Assembly (NCBI RefSeq): GCF_028863665.1
Contig: NZ_JARBFX010000006.1
Coordinates: forward strand, 346,466 to 410,465
DNA from: Aquabacter sediminis
Lineage (GTDB): Bacteria > Pseudomonadota > Alphaproteobacteria > Rhizobiales > Xanthobacteraceae
Direction of reading: 5' to 3'
DNA: 64,000 nucleotides
How positions within the stretch are numbered: position 1 is the stretch's first letter; each line of letters starts with the position of its first letter. This document shows positions 1 to 10,100 of the stretch, in pieces. The notes beneath the pieces were generated by a model. The model was not told the DNA's origin. It saw nothing but the letters and a program-made list of their open reading frames with translations, and ran no database searches. Position numbers and translations under genes: made by a program.

Positions 1-1153
1 GCGCCAGATCCACATCCTCTTCCCCGCTCGACCAGCCGAGCGAAAACCGTATGGCGCCCGCCGTCGCCTCCGGCCCGAGGCCGGAGGCCGCCCCCATGGC
101 CGCGAGCACATGCGAGGGACCGACCTTGCCCGAGGAGCAGGCAGACCCGGCGCTCACGCGGACATGGGCGAGATCGAGCGCGATCACCAGGGTTTCGGCC
201 TTGAGGCCCGGAAACACCGCACAGACCGTATTGGGCAGGCGCGCCGCACCCGCCCCCGCGATCCACGCGTCCTGGAGCCGTTCCACAATCCCCGTTTCGA
301 GGCGGCGGCGCAAGCCCGTCAGGCGCATGGCCTCTGCGCTCAGATGGGCCGCCGCGTCGGCGGCAGCAGCGCCGAAGCCGACCATGGACGGCACATTCTG
401 CGTGCCGCCCCGTCGGCCCCGCTCCTGGCCCCCGCCCGCCATCAAGGGCACGCGGGCTCGGCTGTCGGGATGGGCGGCCACCAGGGCACCCGCCCCCTGC
501 GGCCCGCCCAGTTTGTGGGCGGACAGCGTGACGAAATCCGCCTGCAAGGCGGCGCAAGTGGTCTCCACCCGCCCGGCGGCCTGGACCGCATCACAATGGA
601 CGACGCCACCGACCGCGTGCACCCGCTCTGCCGCCTCCGCCACCGGCTGGAGGACACCCGTCTCGTTATTGGCGGCCATGAGCGAGAGGTAGGGGCGAAG
701 ACCCATGGCGGCAAGGGCGGCGAGCCGGTTTTCGAGGACTTTGAGGTCGATTACGCCCGCCTCGTCCACAGGGATCACCTCGACCTTGTCGACCGGGAAA
801 CGGTGACCCGACAGGACGCAGGGATGCTCCACGGCGGAGACGAGGAGCACATCGCAGGTCACTGGCCGGCCGGCAATCTCCAGATCGGGGTGAAGGATGG
901 CGCAAGCCGCCTCGGTAGCCCCCGACGTGAAGGTCACGCCGCGCGGATCCACATCCAGGAGCCCCGCCACCTGCCCTCGCGCCCGCTCGAGACGCGCGCG
1001 CGCGGCGCGCCCGTCCGCATGCACGGACGAGGCATTGCCGCCCGCCTCCAGCGCCTCAAGAAAGGCCGCTCGGGCGGCGGGACGCAGGGGGGAGGTCGCG
1101 TTGTGGTCGAGATAGGCGACCGTGCGTGGGGAGGTGAGGGAGGCGGCGCTCAT
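1..1153 (-). CDS. Cysteine desulfurase, NifS/IscS class (3' end outside window)
   Basis: PLP-dependent class V aminotransferase that removes sulfur from cysteine for Fe-S cluster assembly. It is read on the minus strand from an ATG at 1153, preceded by an AAGGGG ribosome binding site, and stays open to the window edge (384 codons seen). The N-terminal YLDHNAT signature, the NNETG segment, the SAHKLGGPQGAG segment with the PLP lysine (about residue 214) and the SAGSACSSG loop with the catalytic cysteine (about 339) are all present, so the visible part is intact. In Hyphomicrobiales a second NifS-like gene often heads the suf operon, close to tyrS and an alpha/beta hydrolase as here; that operon would continue to the left and is inferred. 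An iron-responsive palindrome lies 193 bp upstream. Confidence 0.9.
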   Translation of the reverse strand, partial: MSAASLTSPRTVAYLDHNATSPLRPAARAAFLEALEAGGNASSVHADGRAARARLERARGQVAGLLDVDPRGVTFTSGATEAACAILHPDLEIAGRPVTCDVLLVSAVEHPCVLSGHRFPVDKVEVIPVDEAGVIDLKVLENRLAALAAMGLRPYLSLMAANNETGVLQPVAEAAERVHAVGGVVHCDAVQAAGRVETTCAALQADFVTLSAHKLGGPQGAGALVAAHPDSRARVPLMAGGGQERGRRGGTQNVPSMVGFGAAAADAAAHLSAEAMRLTGLRRRLETGIVERLQDAWIAGAGAARLPNTVCAVFPGLKAETLVIALDLAHVRVSAGSACSSGKVGPSHVLAAMGAASGLGPEATAGAIRFSLGWSSGEEDVDLA

Positions 1154-1487
1154 GCCGCGCCCCTTAGCTTGAAGATTATGAGAGGCATAGAGGCTGGCGC
1201 GCGGACACAGGTCTGCGCGTGCGAGAAGGAGCCATCCTTCCGCCCGAGCCAAGGCTTGCAATTGCGCCCGATCTCGGTCATACCTCAAACTTCATCCGAT
1301 CCTGCCTTGCCGCGAGACCACTCTCGCACGCCCGGCTGGGATAAATTAGAATTATTCTAAATAGATAGGGTGGCGTCCGGGCTGAGTCAAGACGTCGAGC
1401 ACTGACGTCCGAGCGGGACGCGCGATTCCGGGGCACCCGGAAACGAGATCCCCGACTTCGCCGCGCCCCCCAGAGGTTGCGGACTCC
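1154..1487. other. Divergent intergenic region, cysteine desulfurase / hydrolase
   Basis: This 334-bp gap separates two divergent genes and contains no convincing ORF. It holds the iron-control-type palindrome at 1345-1361 inside a short AT-rich patch. It also has two copies of the palindrome GACGTC (1391-1396 and 1404-1409) separated by 7 bp. The AT-rich patch is the likely promoter area for one or both genes. Confidence 0.6.
1345..1361. promoter_or_regulatory. Probable Irr box (iron control element)
   Basis: The sequence ATTAGAATTATTCTAAA matches the rhizobial iron control element TTTAGAA-N3-TTCTAAA at 13 of 14 defined positions. It contains a perfect 7-1-7 dyad at 1346-1360. Irr is the Fur-family regulator of Hyphomicrobiales and is known to control Fe-S assembly (suf) operons. 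The site lies between the cysteine desulfurase and the divergent hydrolase, so it could act on either; the Fe-S link makes the desulfurase the likelier target. Confidence 0.65.
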
Positions 1488-2150
1488 ATGCCAGAAGTCA
1501 TCTTCACCGGCGAGAAGGGGCGGCTCGAAGGTCGCTATCAGCCCGCAAAGACGCGCAATTCCCCCATCGCCATCATTCTTCATCCCCACCCCCAGTTCGG
1601 GGGGACGATGAACAACCCGCTCGTCTACAATCTGTACTACCAGTTCGTGAACCGCGGCTTCTCGGTGCTGCGCTTCAATTTCCGTGGGGTCGGCCGCAGC
1701 CAGGGCTCGTTCGACCACGGCACGGGCGAACTCTCGGACGCCGCCGCGGCGCTCGACTGGGCGCAATCGGTCAATCCCGATGCGCGCGCCTGCTGGATCG
1801 CCGGCGTCTCCTTCGGCGCCTGGATCGGCATGCAGTTGCTGATGCGCCGTCCCGAGGTGGAAGGCTTCATCTCGGTGGCCGCCCCGGCGAGCCTCTATGA
1901 CTTCTCCTTCCTCGCCCCCTGCCCCTCGTCCGGCCTGTTTGTGCATGGCGACAAGGATGCGGTGGTCCCCACCTCGGCGGTGGCGACCCTGGTGGACAAG
2001 CTGAAAACCCAGAAGGGCATCGTCATCGAGCAGCAGATCGTGCCCGGCGCCAACCACTTCTTCGACGGCAAGAATGACGAGCTGATGAGCGTGGTGGGCA
2101 CCTATCTCGACAAGCGCCTGCCCGGCACGCGCAAGGACAGCGCGGCCTGA
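1488..2150 (+). CDS. Alpha/beta hydrolase
   Basis: Cytoplasmic alpha/beta-hydrolase of 220 residues with no signal peptide. The nucleophile elbow GVSFG places Ser108. GDKDAVVP supplies an acid (Asp155 or Asp157) and GANHFF the histidine (His190), so a complete triad is visible. The HPHPQFGGTM segment near residue 35 is a probable oxyanion loop. The family includes small dienelactone-hydrolase-like and peptidase-like enzymes of unknown substrate, and nothing here fixes the substrate. In related genomes a homologue commonly adjoins the suf/cysteine desulfurase genes, as it does here in divergent orientation. A strong hairpin terminator follows the stop codon. Confidence 0.85.
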   Translation: MPEVIFTGEKGRLEGRYQPAKTRNSPIAIILHPHPQFGGTMNNPLVYNLYYQFVNRGFSVLRFNFRGVGRSQGSFDHGTGELSDAAAALDWAQSVNPDARACWIAGVSFGAWIGMQLLMRRPEVEGFISVAAPASLYDFSFLAPCPSSGLFVHGDKDAVVPTSAVATLVDKLKTQKGIVIEQQIVPGANHFFDGKNDELMSVVGTYLDKRLPGTRKDSAA

Positions 2151-2192
2151 GCCTGACCCGGCGCCTTGCGGCGCCGCGTGCGAGACATCTGA

Positions 2193-2220
2193 AGCGCCCG
2201 GCCCTCGGCCGGGCGCTTTG
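2193..2220 (+). terminator. Intrinsic terminator after the hydrolase
   Basis: An 11-bp perfect stem (2193-2203 with 2207-2217) with a 3-nt loop is followed by TTGCGTTT. It lies 43 bp after the hydrolase stop and about 40 bp before the stop of the convergent permease gene. Confidence 0.8.
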
Positions 2221-2259
2221 CGTTTCAGCTCCCTTTTTGCGGTCCGGACCCGTCTCGCC

Positions 2260-3897
2260 TCAGTGCTTGTGGCGCAAGGCGCTTTCCGCGCGCACCACGC
2301 CATGATCGCCGATCTGTGCCTCCGCCAGCACCTCGTCGGAGACATAGGCCCGGAACTTCGCCTCGCTCAGGCGGCAGCGCACCGCGTGGTAGAAGACGCC
2401 GATGGAGAGCAGCACCACCAGGAGAGTATCAAGGCCGTGGGTGAGGACCCCCATGCCGCCGAATGTGCTCAGTCCCGAAATGGCGCCCATGCCAACGAAA
2501 TAGGGCCCGAGCCAGGCCGCCTCCGCAAGGTCCGTCGTACCCTTGATGTGCCGTACCCCATAGGTGAAGAACAGCACCGCACCCGCCGCCAGGCACAGGC
2601 CGAGGCGCCACACGGTGCTCCAGCCCGCCCACAGGATGATGAGACCGCACACCACGAAGGCGGCGCAGGCCAGCACCTTCACTGCCGGTAGCACGATGGG
2701 CCGGCGCGCCGTGGGCAGGATATAGCGCAGCGCCACCACCCCCACCGGGCCGACGATGAAGGACAGCATGATGGCGGATTCGTTCAGCTTCACCACCTCC
2801 TCGAAGGGCAGGAGGATGAAGGTGAAGACCGCCACGGCAAGGTTCATGAACAGGGCGGTCAACGGCACGCCCCGGTCCGACAAGGTGGCGATGAGGCGCG
2901 GGAAGAGGCCGTTTTCGGCGAGGGCGAAGCTGATGCGGGCGCACGAGCCGGTCGCCACCAGCGCGCCGCCCATGGGACCGACCACCGCGCCCACGTTCAA
3001 CAGGCTCACCAGCCACATGAGACCTAGCGCGCTCGCCACCGCGCCCAGCGGGCCATAGTCGGAGGACAGCTTCAGCGACCCCCAGCCATTCACCAGCTCC
3101 TCCGGCTTCAGGGCGCCGATGAAGGCCAGTTGCAGCCCGCCATAGATCAGGAAGCAGATGAAGACCGAGAGGATCAGGGCGGTCGGGATGGTGAAGCCGG
3201 GATTGCGCACCTCGCCGGCCATGTCCACCGCATGGCGGAAGCCGATATAGGAGAAGATGACGCCGCCGGACGACACCGCGCTCATCACCCCCGCCCACTG
3301 GAATGGCGCGAAACCCCCATGGTCGGTGAAGTTGGAGACCTCAAACCGGGTCGCCAGCAACATCACCACCAGGATCAGCGGGATGGCGATCTTGGCCCAG
3401 GTGATGGAGCTGTTCACATAGGCGAAGAACTTCACACCGATGGCGTTGATGACCACGAACACCGCCAGCAGCGTCATGGAGATGGCGATGCCGGTCCAGG
3501 ACAAATCGGTGCCGGGGCCGGCCACATAAAGCCAGTTGGCGTGCGGCCCCACATAGCGCAGCATGGCCTCCACCTCGATGGGGGCCTGCGTGGTATAGCC
3601 CACCCAGCCGCTCCAGCCCATCATGGTGCAGACGAAATTGCCGTGGCTGAACAAGGGCACGCGGGCCACGCCGCCAGGCACCGGCAGCATGGCGGAGATT
3701 TCCGCGAAGGTGAGCGCCAGCAGCAGCATGGCGACGCCGCCGATGATCCAGGCGATCAGCGCGGCCGGACCCGCATGCTGGGCAGCAAGCAGCGGCGCGA
3801 ACAGCCAGCCCGAGCCGATGATGCCGCTGACCGCGACGAACGTCAGGCCCACGAGCCCGATGTCACGGTGCATCTTGTGGGATCCGTGCGCTTCCAT
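2260..3897 (-). CDS. APC-superfamily amino acid permease
   Basis: Inner-membrane transporter of 545 residues with about 12 to 13 hydrophobic segments. The N-terminal segment with SGIIGSGWLFAP resembles the helix-1 substrate-binding motif of the APC (amino acid-polyamine-organocation) superfamily. FAEISAMLPVPGG is the conserved helix 2/loop. Overall length and the long C-terminal part resemble the YveA-type aspartate/proton symporter subgroup, but substrate cannot be read from sequence. The start has a strong GGGGGGA ribosome binding site; Met9 is a weaker alternative. It is monocistronic and convergent with the hydrolase. Confidence 0.85.
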   Translation of the reverse strand: MEAHGSHKMHRDIGLVGLTFVAVSGIIGSGWLFAPLLAAQHAGPAALIAWIIGGVAMLLLALTFAEISAMLPVPGGVARVPLFSHGNFVCTMMGWSGWVGYTTQAPIEVEAMLRYVGPHANWLYVAGPGTDLSWTGIAISMTLLAVFVVINAIGVKFFAYVNSSITWAKIAIPLILVVMLLATRFEVSNFTDHGGFAPFQWAGVMSAVSSGGVIFSYIGFRHAVDMAGEVRNPGFTIPTALILSVFICFLIYGGLQLAFIGALKPEELVNGWGSLKLSSDYGPLGAVASALGLMWLVSLLNVGAVVGPMGGALVATGSCARISFALAENGLFPRLIATLSDRGVPLTALFMNLAVAVFTFILLPFEEVVKLNESAIMLSFIVGPVGVVALRYILPTARRPIVLPAVKVLACAAFVVCGLIILWAGWSTVWRLGLCLAAGAVLFFTYGVRHIKGTTDLAEAAWLGPYFVGMGAISGLSTFGGMGVLTHGLDTLLVVLLSIGVFYHAVRCRLSEAKFRAYVSDEVLAEAQIGDHGVVRAESALRHKH

Positions 3898-4015
3898 ATT
3901 CCCCCCGCTGGGCCTTTTTCGTCACCCTGACGGATCGCCCGCTTTTCCCCCGCTGGCGGCCCCTCCGGGAGGTAGTCTAGCGCAACCATTTAGCCGCGCA
4001 TCCCCCCGGCGGCGG

Positions 4016-5128
4016 TCAATCCGCTTGAAAAATCAAGCCGCCCGTGAGGGGGGCCGAGACCCCCGTTGTGGTGGGAAAGGTCAAGGGCAGGCCTCGCAGC
4101 GCGCGCACCGCCAGATACCCGAAGGCATGGGCTTCCAGGGCATCCGCCGACCAGCCCACCGCCTCCGCCGGTCGTACGGGGCGGTGGAGGCGCCCCTCCA
4201 ACTGTCCCAGCAGCACGGGATTGCGCGCCCCGCCCCCGCCGACGATCCACATCTCAGGCGGGCGCGGCAGGAGGGGGACCAGTGCCGCCACCGCCGCGGC
4301 GGTGAGCGCGGTCAGCAGCAGAGCCCCATCCGCCGTGCTGCGGCCGGAAAGGCCGGCGCGATCCGCCACGAAGGCGCGGAAATCGTTCCGATCCAGAGAC
4401 TTGGGCGGCGGAGCGGTGAAGAAGGGATGGCGGAGGAGATCGGCCAGAGCCGCCTCGTCCAGCCTGCCGGATGCGGCGATGCGGCCGCCCTCGTCAAACG
4501 GCAGACCGGTGCGGGCAAAAACGAAATCATCGATCAGCGCATTGCCGGGGCCGGTGTCGCAAGCAATGGGATCGGCCTTGCCGTCGAGCCAGGTGACATT
4601 GGCCACGCCCCCCACATTGAGCACCGCCACCGGACCGGGAAGGTTGAGGCTGGCCACCAGCGCCTGGTGAAAGACCGGCACCAAAGGGGCGCCCTGCCCG
4701 CCCGCCGCCACGTCGGCGGCCCGGAAATCGGCCACCACCCGAGTGCCGAGGAGCCGCGCGAGGCGCGCACCCTCCCCGATCTGCACGGTAAGCCCCGCCT
4801 CAGGGCGATGGAAGACGGTCTGGCCGTGAAAGCCCACCACGTCGAGGTCGGAGGGGGACAGGCGCAGCGGGGTGAGAAGCGCATGCACCGCCTGCGCATG
4901 AAGGTCCGTGATCCGCCGTTCCGCCGCCGCGAGCGCGCCCGGCCGGCCGTCCCGGCTGTTCAACCCGCGTGCGTCCTCCAGCGCCGCGCGCAGGAGCGCC
5001 CGGTCGTCCTCCCCATAGGGCAAAGTGAGGGACGGCCCGAGCCAGTGCACCCCCTCTCCGTCCGTGTCGATGAGGGCGGCGTCGATGCCGTCCATGGACG
5101 TGCCGCTCATCAGCCCCAAAGCCCGCAT
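4016..5128 (-). CDS. anmK: Anhydro-N-acetylmuramic acid kinase
   Basis: Phosphorylates and opens 1,6-anhydro-N-acetylmuramic acid to give MurNAc-6-phosphate in peptidoglycan recycling. The protein of 370 residues has the usual family length. It begins [19 protein letters not shown], the family's N-terminal signature. It also carries [21 protein letters not shown], and [13 protein letters not shown] near the nucleotide site. A longer in-frame start at 5206 exists, but the ATG at 5128 has a GGGGGAG ribosome binding site and the conserved N-terminus starts there. It is divergent from tyrS with 86 bp between the starts, an arrangement common in alphaproteobacteria. Confidence 0.95.
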   Translation of the reverse strand: MRALGLMSGTSMDGIDAALIDTDGEGVHWLGPSLTLPYGEDDRALLRAALEDARGLNSRDGRPGALAAAERRITDLHAQAVHALLTPLRLSPSDLDVVGFHGQTVFHRPEAGLTVQIGEGARLARLLGTRVVADFRAADVAAGGQGAPLVPVFHQALVASLNLPGPVAVLNVGGVANVTWLDGKADPIACDTGPGNALIDDFVFARTGLPFDEGGRIAASGRLDEAALADLLRHPFFTAPPPKSLDRNDFRAFVADRAGLSGRSTADGALLLTALTAAAVAALVPLLPRPPEMWIVGGGGARNPVLLGQLEGRLHRPVRPAEAVGWSADALEAHAFGYLAVRALRGLPLTFPTTTGVSAPLTGGLIFQAD

Positions 5129-5214
5129 GACAGCTCCCCCGGCACGACCGATGCATTTATCGGCAAACCCTGTTAAAGGAGCCCCCTTTCCGAAGCCTTT
5201 TCGCACGGGCCCCC

Positions 5215-6459
5215 ATGACTGGTTTTCGCTCCGACTTCATGCGCACCCTCGAGGCGCGCGGCTATATCCACCAGTGCTCCGACGCCGAGCGCCTGGATGC
5301 CAAGGCGTGCGAAGGGCCCATCACCGCCTATATCGGCTTCGATGCCACCGCCTCCAGCCTCCATGCCGGGCACCTGTTGTCCATCATGATGCTGCGCACG
5401 CTCCAGCGCACCGGGCACACCCCCATCGCGCTCATGGGCGGCGGCACCACCAAGATCGGCGACCCGTCCGGCAAGGACGAGGCGCGCAAGATGCTCACGG
5501 ACGAGCAGATCAATTCCAACATCGCCTCCATCCGCCGCGTCTTCTCCCGCTTCCTGGACTTCGATGCCGGGGCGATCATGGAGAACAATGCCAACTGGCT
5601 GGACGAGCTGAAATATATCCCGCTGCTGCGGGAGGTGGGGCCGCACTTCACCATCAACCGCATGCTGACCTTCGATTCGGTCAAGCTGCGGCTGGAGCGC
5701 GAGCAGCCGCTCACCTTCCTCGAATTCAACTACATGATCCTGCAGGCCTACGACTTCGTGGAGCTCAACAAGCGCCATGGCTGCGTGCTTCAGATGGGCG
5801 GCTCCGACCAGTGGGGCAACATCGTCAACGGCATGGAACTGGGCCGGCGCATGCACGGCGCCGACCTGTTCGCGCTGACGACGCCGCTTTTGACCACCTC
5901 CTCGGGCGCCAAGATGGGCAAGACGGCGGGCGGCGCCGTGTGGCTGGATAGCGACCTGCTGCCGGCGTTCGAATATTGGCAATATTTCCGCAATACCGGC
6001 GATGCGGACGTGGTGCGTTTCCTGAAGCTCTTCACCGAGCTGCCGCTGGACGAGATCGCCCGGCTCGGCGCGCTGGAAGGCCAGGAGATCAATGTGGCGA
6101 AGGAAATCCTCGCCACCGAGGCCACCGCCCTTCTGCATGGCCGCCAGGCTGCCGAGGACGCCCGCGCCACCGCCCGCGCCACCTTCGAGGAAGGCGCTTT
6201 GGCGGTGAACCTGCCCACCATCGAAGTCCCCGCCGCGACCCTGGAGGTGGGCCTGCCGGTGGCCACCGCATTCGTGACCGCAGGCCTCGTCGCCTCCACC
6301 TCGGAAGCCCGCCGGCAGATCAAGGGCGGCGGCCTGAAGGTGAATGATGCGGGCGTCGCCGACGAAAAGGCCGTCCTCACGCCGCGTGACCTCACCCCCG
6401 AGGGACTGCTGAAGCTCTCGCTGGGAAAGAAGCGGCATGTGCTGCTGAAGCCGGTGTGA
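5215..6459 (+). CDS. tyrS: Tyrosyl-tRNA synthetase
   Basis: Class I aminoacyl-tRNA synthetase of 414 residues that charges tRNA-Tyr. The HIGH-type motif is HAGH at residues 50-53, the tyrosine pocket lies around GFDATASS, and the KMSKS-type loop is KMGKT at 233-237. The C-terminal 70 residues form an S4-type RNA-binding domain ([15 protein letters not shown]). Length is normal for the bacterial TyrRS with KMSKS loop replaced by KMGKT. It stands alone, followed by a strong terminator. Confidence 0.97.
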   Translation: MTGFRSDFMRTLEARGYIHQCSDAERLDAKACEGPITAYIGFDATASSLHAGHLLSIMMLRTLQRTGHTPIALMGGGTTKIGDPSGKDEARKMLTDEQINSNIASIRRVFSRFLDFDAGAIMENNANWLDELKYIPLLREVGPHFTINRMLTFDSVKLRLEREQPLTFLEFNYMILQAYDFVELNKRHGCVLQMGGSDQWGNIVNGMELGRRMHGADLFALTTPLLTTSSGAKMGKTAGGAVWLDSDLLPAFEYWQYFRNTGDADVVRFLKLFTELPLDEIARLGALEGQEINVAKEILATEATALLHGRQAAEDARATARATFEEGALAVNLPTIEVPAATLEVGLPVATAFVTAGLVASTSEARRQIKGGGLKVNDAGVADEKAVLTPRDLTPEGLLKLSLGKKRHVLLKPV

Positions 6460-6466
6460 CGCAAGA

Positions 6467-6500
6467 AACCGCCCGGCTTAACGCCGGGCGGTTCCGTTTT
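6467..6500 (+). terminator. Terminator of tyrS
   Basis: An 11-bp stem AACCGCCCGGC / GCCGGGCGGTT (6467-6477 with 6483-6493) with a 5-nt loop, followed by CCGTTTT. Confidence 0.85.
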
Positions 6501-6529
6501 CAGGGGTTGCTCGGGACGAGGGCGCCCGG

Positions 6530-6928
6530 TCAGCGCTTCCAGCGGCCCTCATACTTGAATTCGGGGGCGGCCTTGAGGGCGTCGCGGGTGGTGTTCATCA
6601 CCGCCGTCCATTTGGCGTCCTTGTCCGAATAGGCGATCTTGATGGCATTGGGGCGCACGATCACATAGCGCTCGCCGATGCCGAGGAAGCCGCCCACGGA
6701 GAGGATGTAGCCGGCCAGCTCGCCCTGAGAGAGGATGAGATCCTTGATCTCGCCCACACTCTCGTTCTGGCCGTTCACCACGTTCAGGCCGATGAGGTTG
6801 TAGCTGAGCACGTCGGTGGGACGAGCGGCGGTGAAGGTCTCGGTGGCGACCGCATTCTGCGCCATGGCGCCCGCCTGGGGCACGATCAGGGCGGCAGCGG
6901 TGGCGAACGCGATCAAGGTCGTCTTCAT
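6530..6928 (-). CDS. Exported PRC-barrel domain protein
   Basis: A 132-residue protein with a clear signal peptide (MKTTLIAFATAAALIVPQAG, cleavage after AMAQ). It is followed by a PRC-barrel fold at about residues 38-105 (LIGLNVVNGQNESVGEIKDLIL). Exported proteins of this type are frequent in Hyphomicrobiales and are of unknown function. A longer frame begins at 6979, but the signal peptide and an AGGAG site support the ATG at 6928. It is monocistronic and convergent with tyrS. Confidence 0.8.
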   Translation of the reverse strand: MKTTLIAFATAAALIVPQAGAMAQNAVATETFTAARPTDVLSYNLIGLNVVNGQNESVGEIKDLILSQGELAGYILSVGGFLGIGERYVIVRPNAIKIAYSDKDAKWTAVMNTTRDALKAAPEFKYEGRWKR

Positions 6929-7169
6929 GGGAAAATCATCTCCTGCCGAGGCGCGCGAAGCCGTTCGGGCAGCGGTCACCCGCCCGGGACATCACATGCC
7001 AAGTCGTTGAGAGACGGACGCTCTTTGAACCGGCGCCGCGCGTCCGGGACAAGCCTCCGTCTCGGCAGGATAAATTCCCAAGCGGGGCTATTGGTTCCGG
7101 GGCGGCCGGAAAATACCCGCGCTGGACGCTAGGACGCGGCCCGGATGGAGCGGGAAGGCGCGGTCCGCC

Positions 7170-10100
7170 TTATCGTGGCGGCACAGGCGGGGCGTCGTTC
7201 TGGTCGCGGAACTCGAACATCTTGCGCAGGAAGCCCGGCGCCACGGCGGAGAGCGGGTTCACAGTGAGGCGCGGGCCGCTCAAGGGGCCGACAATCTCGA
7301 AGGTCACGCCCACCAGGCCCTCATTGGGCCCGCCGCCCAGCAGCGCCCCGATCACCGGCAGCTTGGAGAACAGGTTGTTGAGGCCATAGGCGGGCACATA
7401 GGTGCCGCGAATGCCGATCCGCTCGGCGATGAAGTCCACCGAGCCGTCCAGCGTCACGCCCGCCACCGGCCCCCAGATGGCGGCCTCGCGCACGGCGATG
7501 GCGCCGGGGGTGCGGGTGAACTTGGCCTGCGCCTTCTGGAACACCGCCGTGCCGGCTTCCGCCTTGCCCGAGGAATCGCGGGCGGCGTCGGAGAGGATGG
7601 CAAGGCCCGGCTCGCCGCGCACCACGAAGTCGCGCAGGTTGAGTGTGCCTTCCTGCGGCGAGGGATCGGAGCGGGGGGGGTCGAGCACCACCCACATCTC
7701 GCCGCCGTCGATCTTGGGATAGACGTCGAGGAAGCGCAGCACCGCGCCGGCATCGGAGGTGGTGACCAGCATGGCCCGCTTGCCGTTGGGCATGCCGCGG
7801 ATCTCGCCGGCCACGGTGCCGTCGCGCCCCGCCTTGGCGCTCAACTGAAAGCTGCGCAGTTCCACGCCCCGGCGCCCCAGCGACAGGTCCATCTGGCGGA
7901 GCACCTCGCCATGATTGCCGGTGAGGGCGCCGATCTTGGCCTCCACGTCCACATCCTGGCCGGTGCGGTTCTGGCGCTGTTCGCGCCGCGCCGCCGCGCT
8001 CGACGAATTGGCAGTGGCGGCGGTGGCCGGAGTGCTCATGAGGCTCTTCATGATGCCGCGGGCGTCGATCACCTCGCCGGTGATCTTCACCTTCAGCACA
8101 TCGCCTGCCCGGTCCGCCTTCAGGCTCGCCTTGTCGCCGTCGGAAATCTGGAAGACGGGGAAGTTGGCCCCGTTCACCTCGCCCGCATTGGACAATTCCA
8201 GCGAGCCCTTGATGAGGGTGCCGGAGCCTTCCAACGTCAGGTCATTGATCTTCAGCGACGAGCCGCTGTCCACCGAGGCGAACTTGGCTTTCAGCGGCTT
8301 GCCCGCTGGCTTGGTGAGGCCGGGCACCAGGTCGCTGATGCGGGCATTGGTGAGGTCGAGTTCGATATTGGCCCGGGTGTCCTTGTTGTTGGTGGTACCC
8401 ACCAGGCGCACCAGCACCGGCCCGCTGACGGCGGGCAGGTTCACGCCCAGCTTGCCGCGGGCACTGTCATCCAGGGTGGCGTTCACCTTGATGTCGGCGT
8501 CGGCCACGTCCTTGCGCTTCTCGTATTCGAAATTCATGGGCGCGCCGGCAATCTTGCCGTCGCCGCGCAAGAGGATGCCCGCGGGGGTCGCGAAAGCGGA
8601 GACGGTGGCGCCCTCCACCCGCTGGCCGGCGAACACATTGTCGAGGCCGAAATCGGTGAGCGTCGCCTCCACCGAATAGTCAGTGTCTGTAGGATCGGCC
8701 ACCTTCCGGAAATGGATATTAATCTGCACCAGGGCCGAAACCTTGCCCCGGGTGGTTGCGGGATCATAGGCGGTGCCGGTGGGGCCCTTGAGGGCGTCCA
8801 TGCCCAAGATCTCAACACCCGCATCAGCGGGCCCGGCAAACTTCACCCGCACCTGCGCCTTGGGTTCGCGGGGGAAATAGTCGGGCATGAAGAAGACCCC
8901 GTCGGAAACCGCCAGCTTGCGGTTCTGCGGCGTCACCACGGTGCCTTCGGGGATATCCACGCGCACGGAGCGCCCGGTCACCACCACGGACAGGCGCATG
9001 TCGCGCAAAGGGGGCAGGCCCTTCAGTGCCATTAGGGTGAAGCCGGAGCCGGTCATCTCCAGATGCACCGCGTCCTCCGGCAGCGGCACTTCCTTCTGCC
9101 CGATCAGGTCGATGGGCATGTTCACCGTGACCTTGGTGCCGTCGACGGTGCCGCCGGAGAGGTTCTCCAGCACATAGGCGCGCGCAGGCGGGGCGATGCT
9201 CACGGGCCAGAAGCGCCGCACGGTGGAGGCCGGCATGCGCGAGCCGGTAGCGTTCAGCTTGATGGTGGGCACGTCCATGCCGAAATCCACCATGCCCGCG
9301 AAGGTCAGCGACCCGGTGGGGCCGGCGAGGGTGCCGGTGTCGAACATCAGGCGCTTGTCGGCGGGCACATAGCGCCCGGTAACGGAGACGGTATCCATCA
9401 CCAGCGGCGGGTCGGGCATTTCCGGGCCGGCGAACAGCACCTTCTGCTGGCGCAGCACATAGGGCCATTCGGCGCCAGCGGTGGCGGGCACGGTGATCTC
9501 GCCGGTCAGCGCCACGATATTGGCATTCTTGCCAGCGCCGAGCGGATCGATGGTGATGATGCGCCGGGCGGGATCGAGTTTCAGCCCGAGCTTCATGTAA
9601 TCGAGGACGAATCGCTCCTGCGGGTCCTCGCCATTGCCGATCTGGCCGGCGCCCAGCTCCACATGCGCCTCGCCCGCGAGCACCCGTCCATCGCGGGCGA
9701 TACGGGCGGACACGGACGCATTGAGCGGCATGTCCATGTAGAAGCGCTTCCAGTCCTGGGTGAAGGCGTGGACCAGGTCCTCGGTCTCCACATTCTTCAC
9801 TTCGAAGGTGAGCGAGCGCTCGTTCCCGGTGACGGGTCCCACCCCGGCCGTCAGGCTCGCGGTGCCGCTCGGCCCTTCCGTGCTGAAGGTGAGCACCGCG
9901 CCGCCGCCATCGGGACGGTTCAGGGAGATGGAGATATCGTCGAATGTGACGCGGCGGCCGTTGGATTCGTTCTCCACCTCCACGGTGGCATCGCGGATGC
10001 CGATCTCGCGCAACGCGCCGCCATCGAACACGCCGTTGTCCAGGTCCTCCATCCATTGGGCGAGCACCCGCAGGACCAGAGGATCCATGCCCGCGGCCCC

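Noticed and set aside
110..1360. Open frame of 416 codons on the plus strand
   Set aside because: It is antisense to the cysteine desulfurase, which has clear PLP and catalytic motifs on the minus strand; a high-GC shadow.
1391..1409. Two GACGTC palindromes 7 bp apart
   Set aside because: Short and self-palindromic; likely by chance in GC-rich DNA. Kept only as a note in the intergenic entry.
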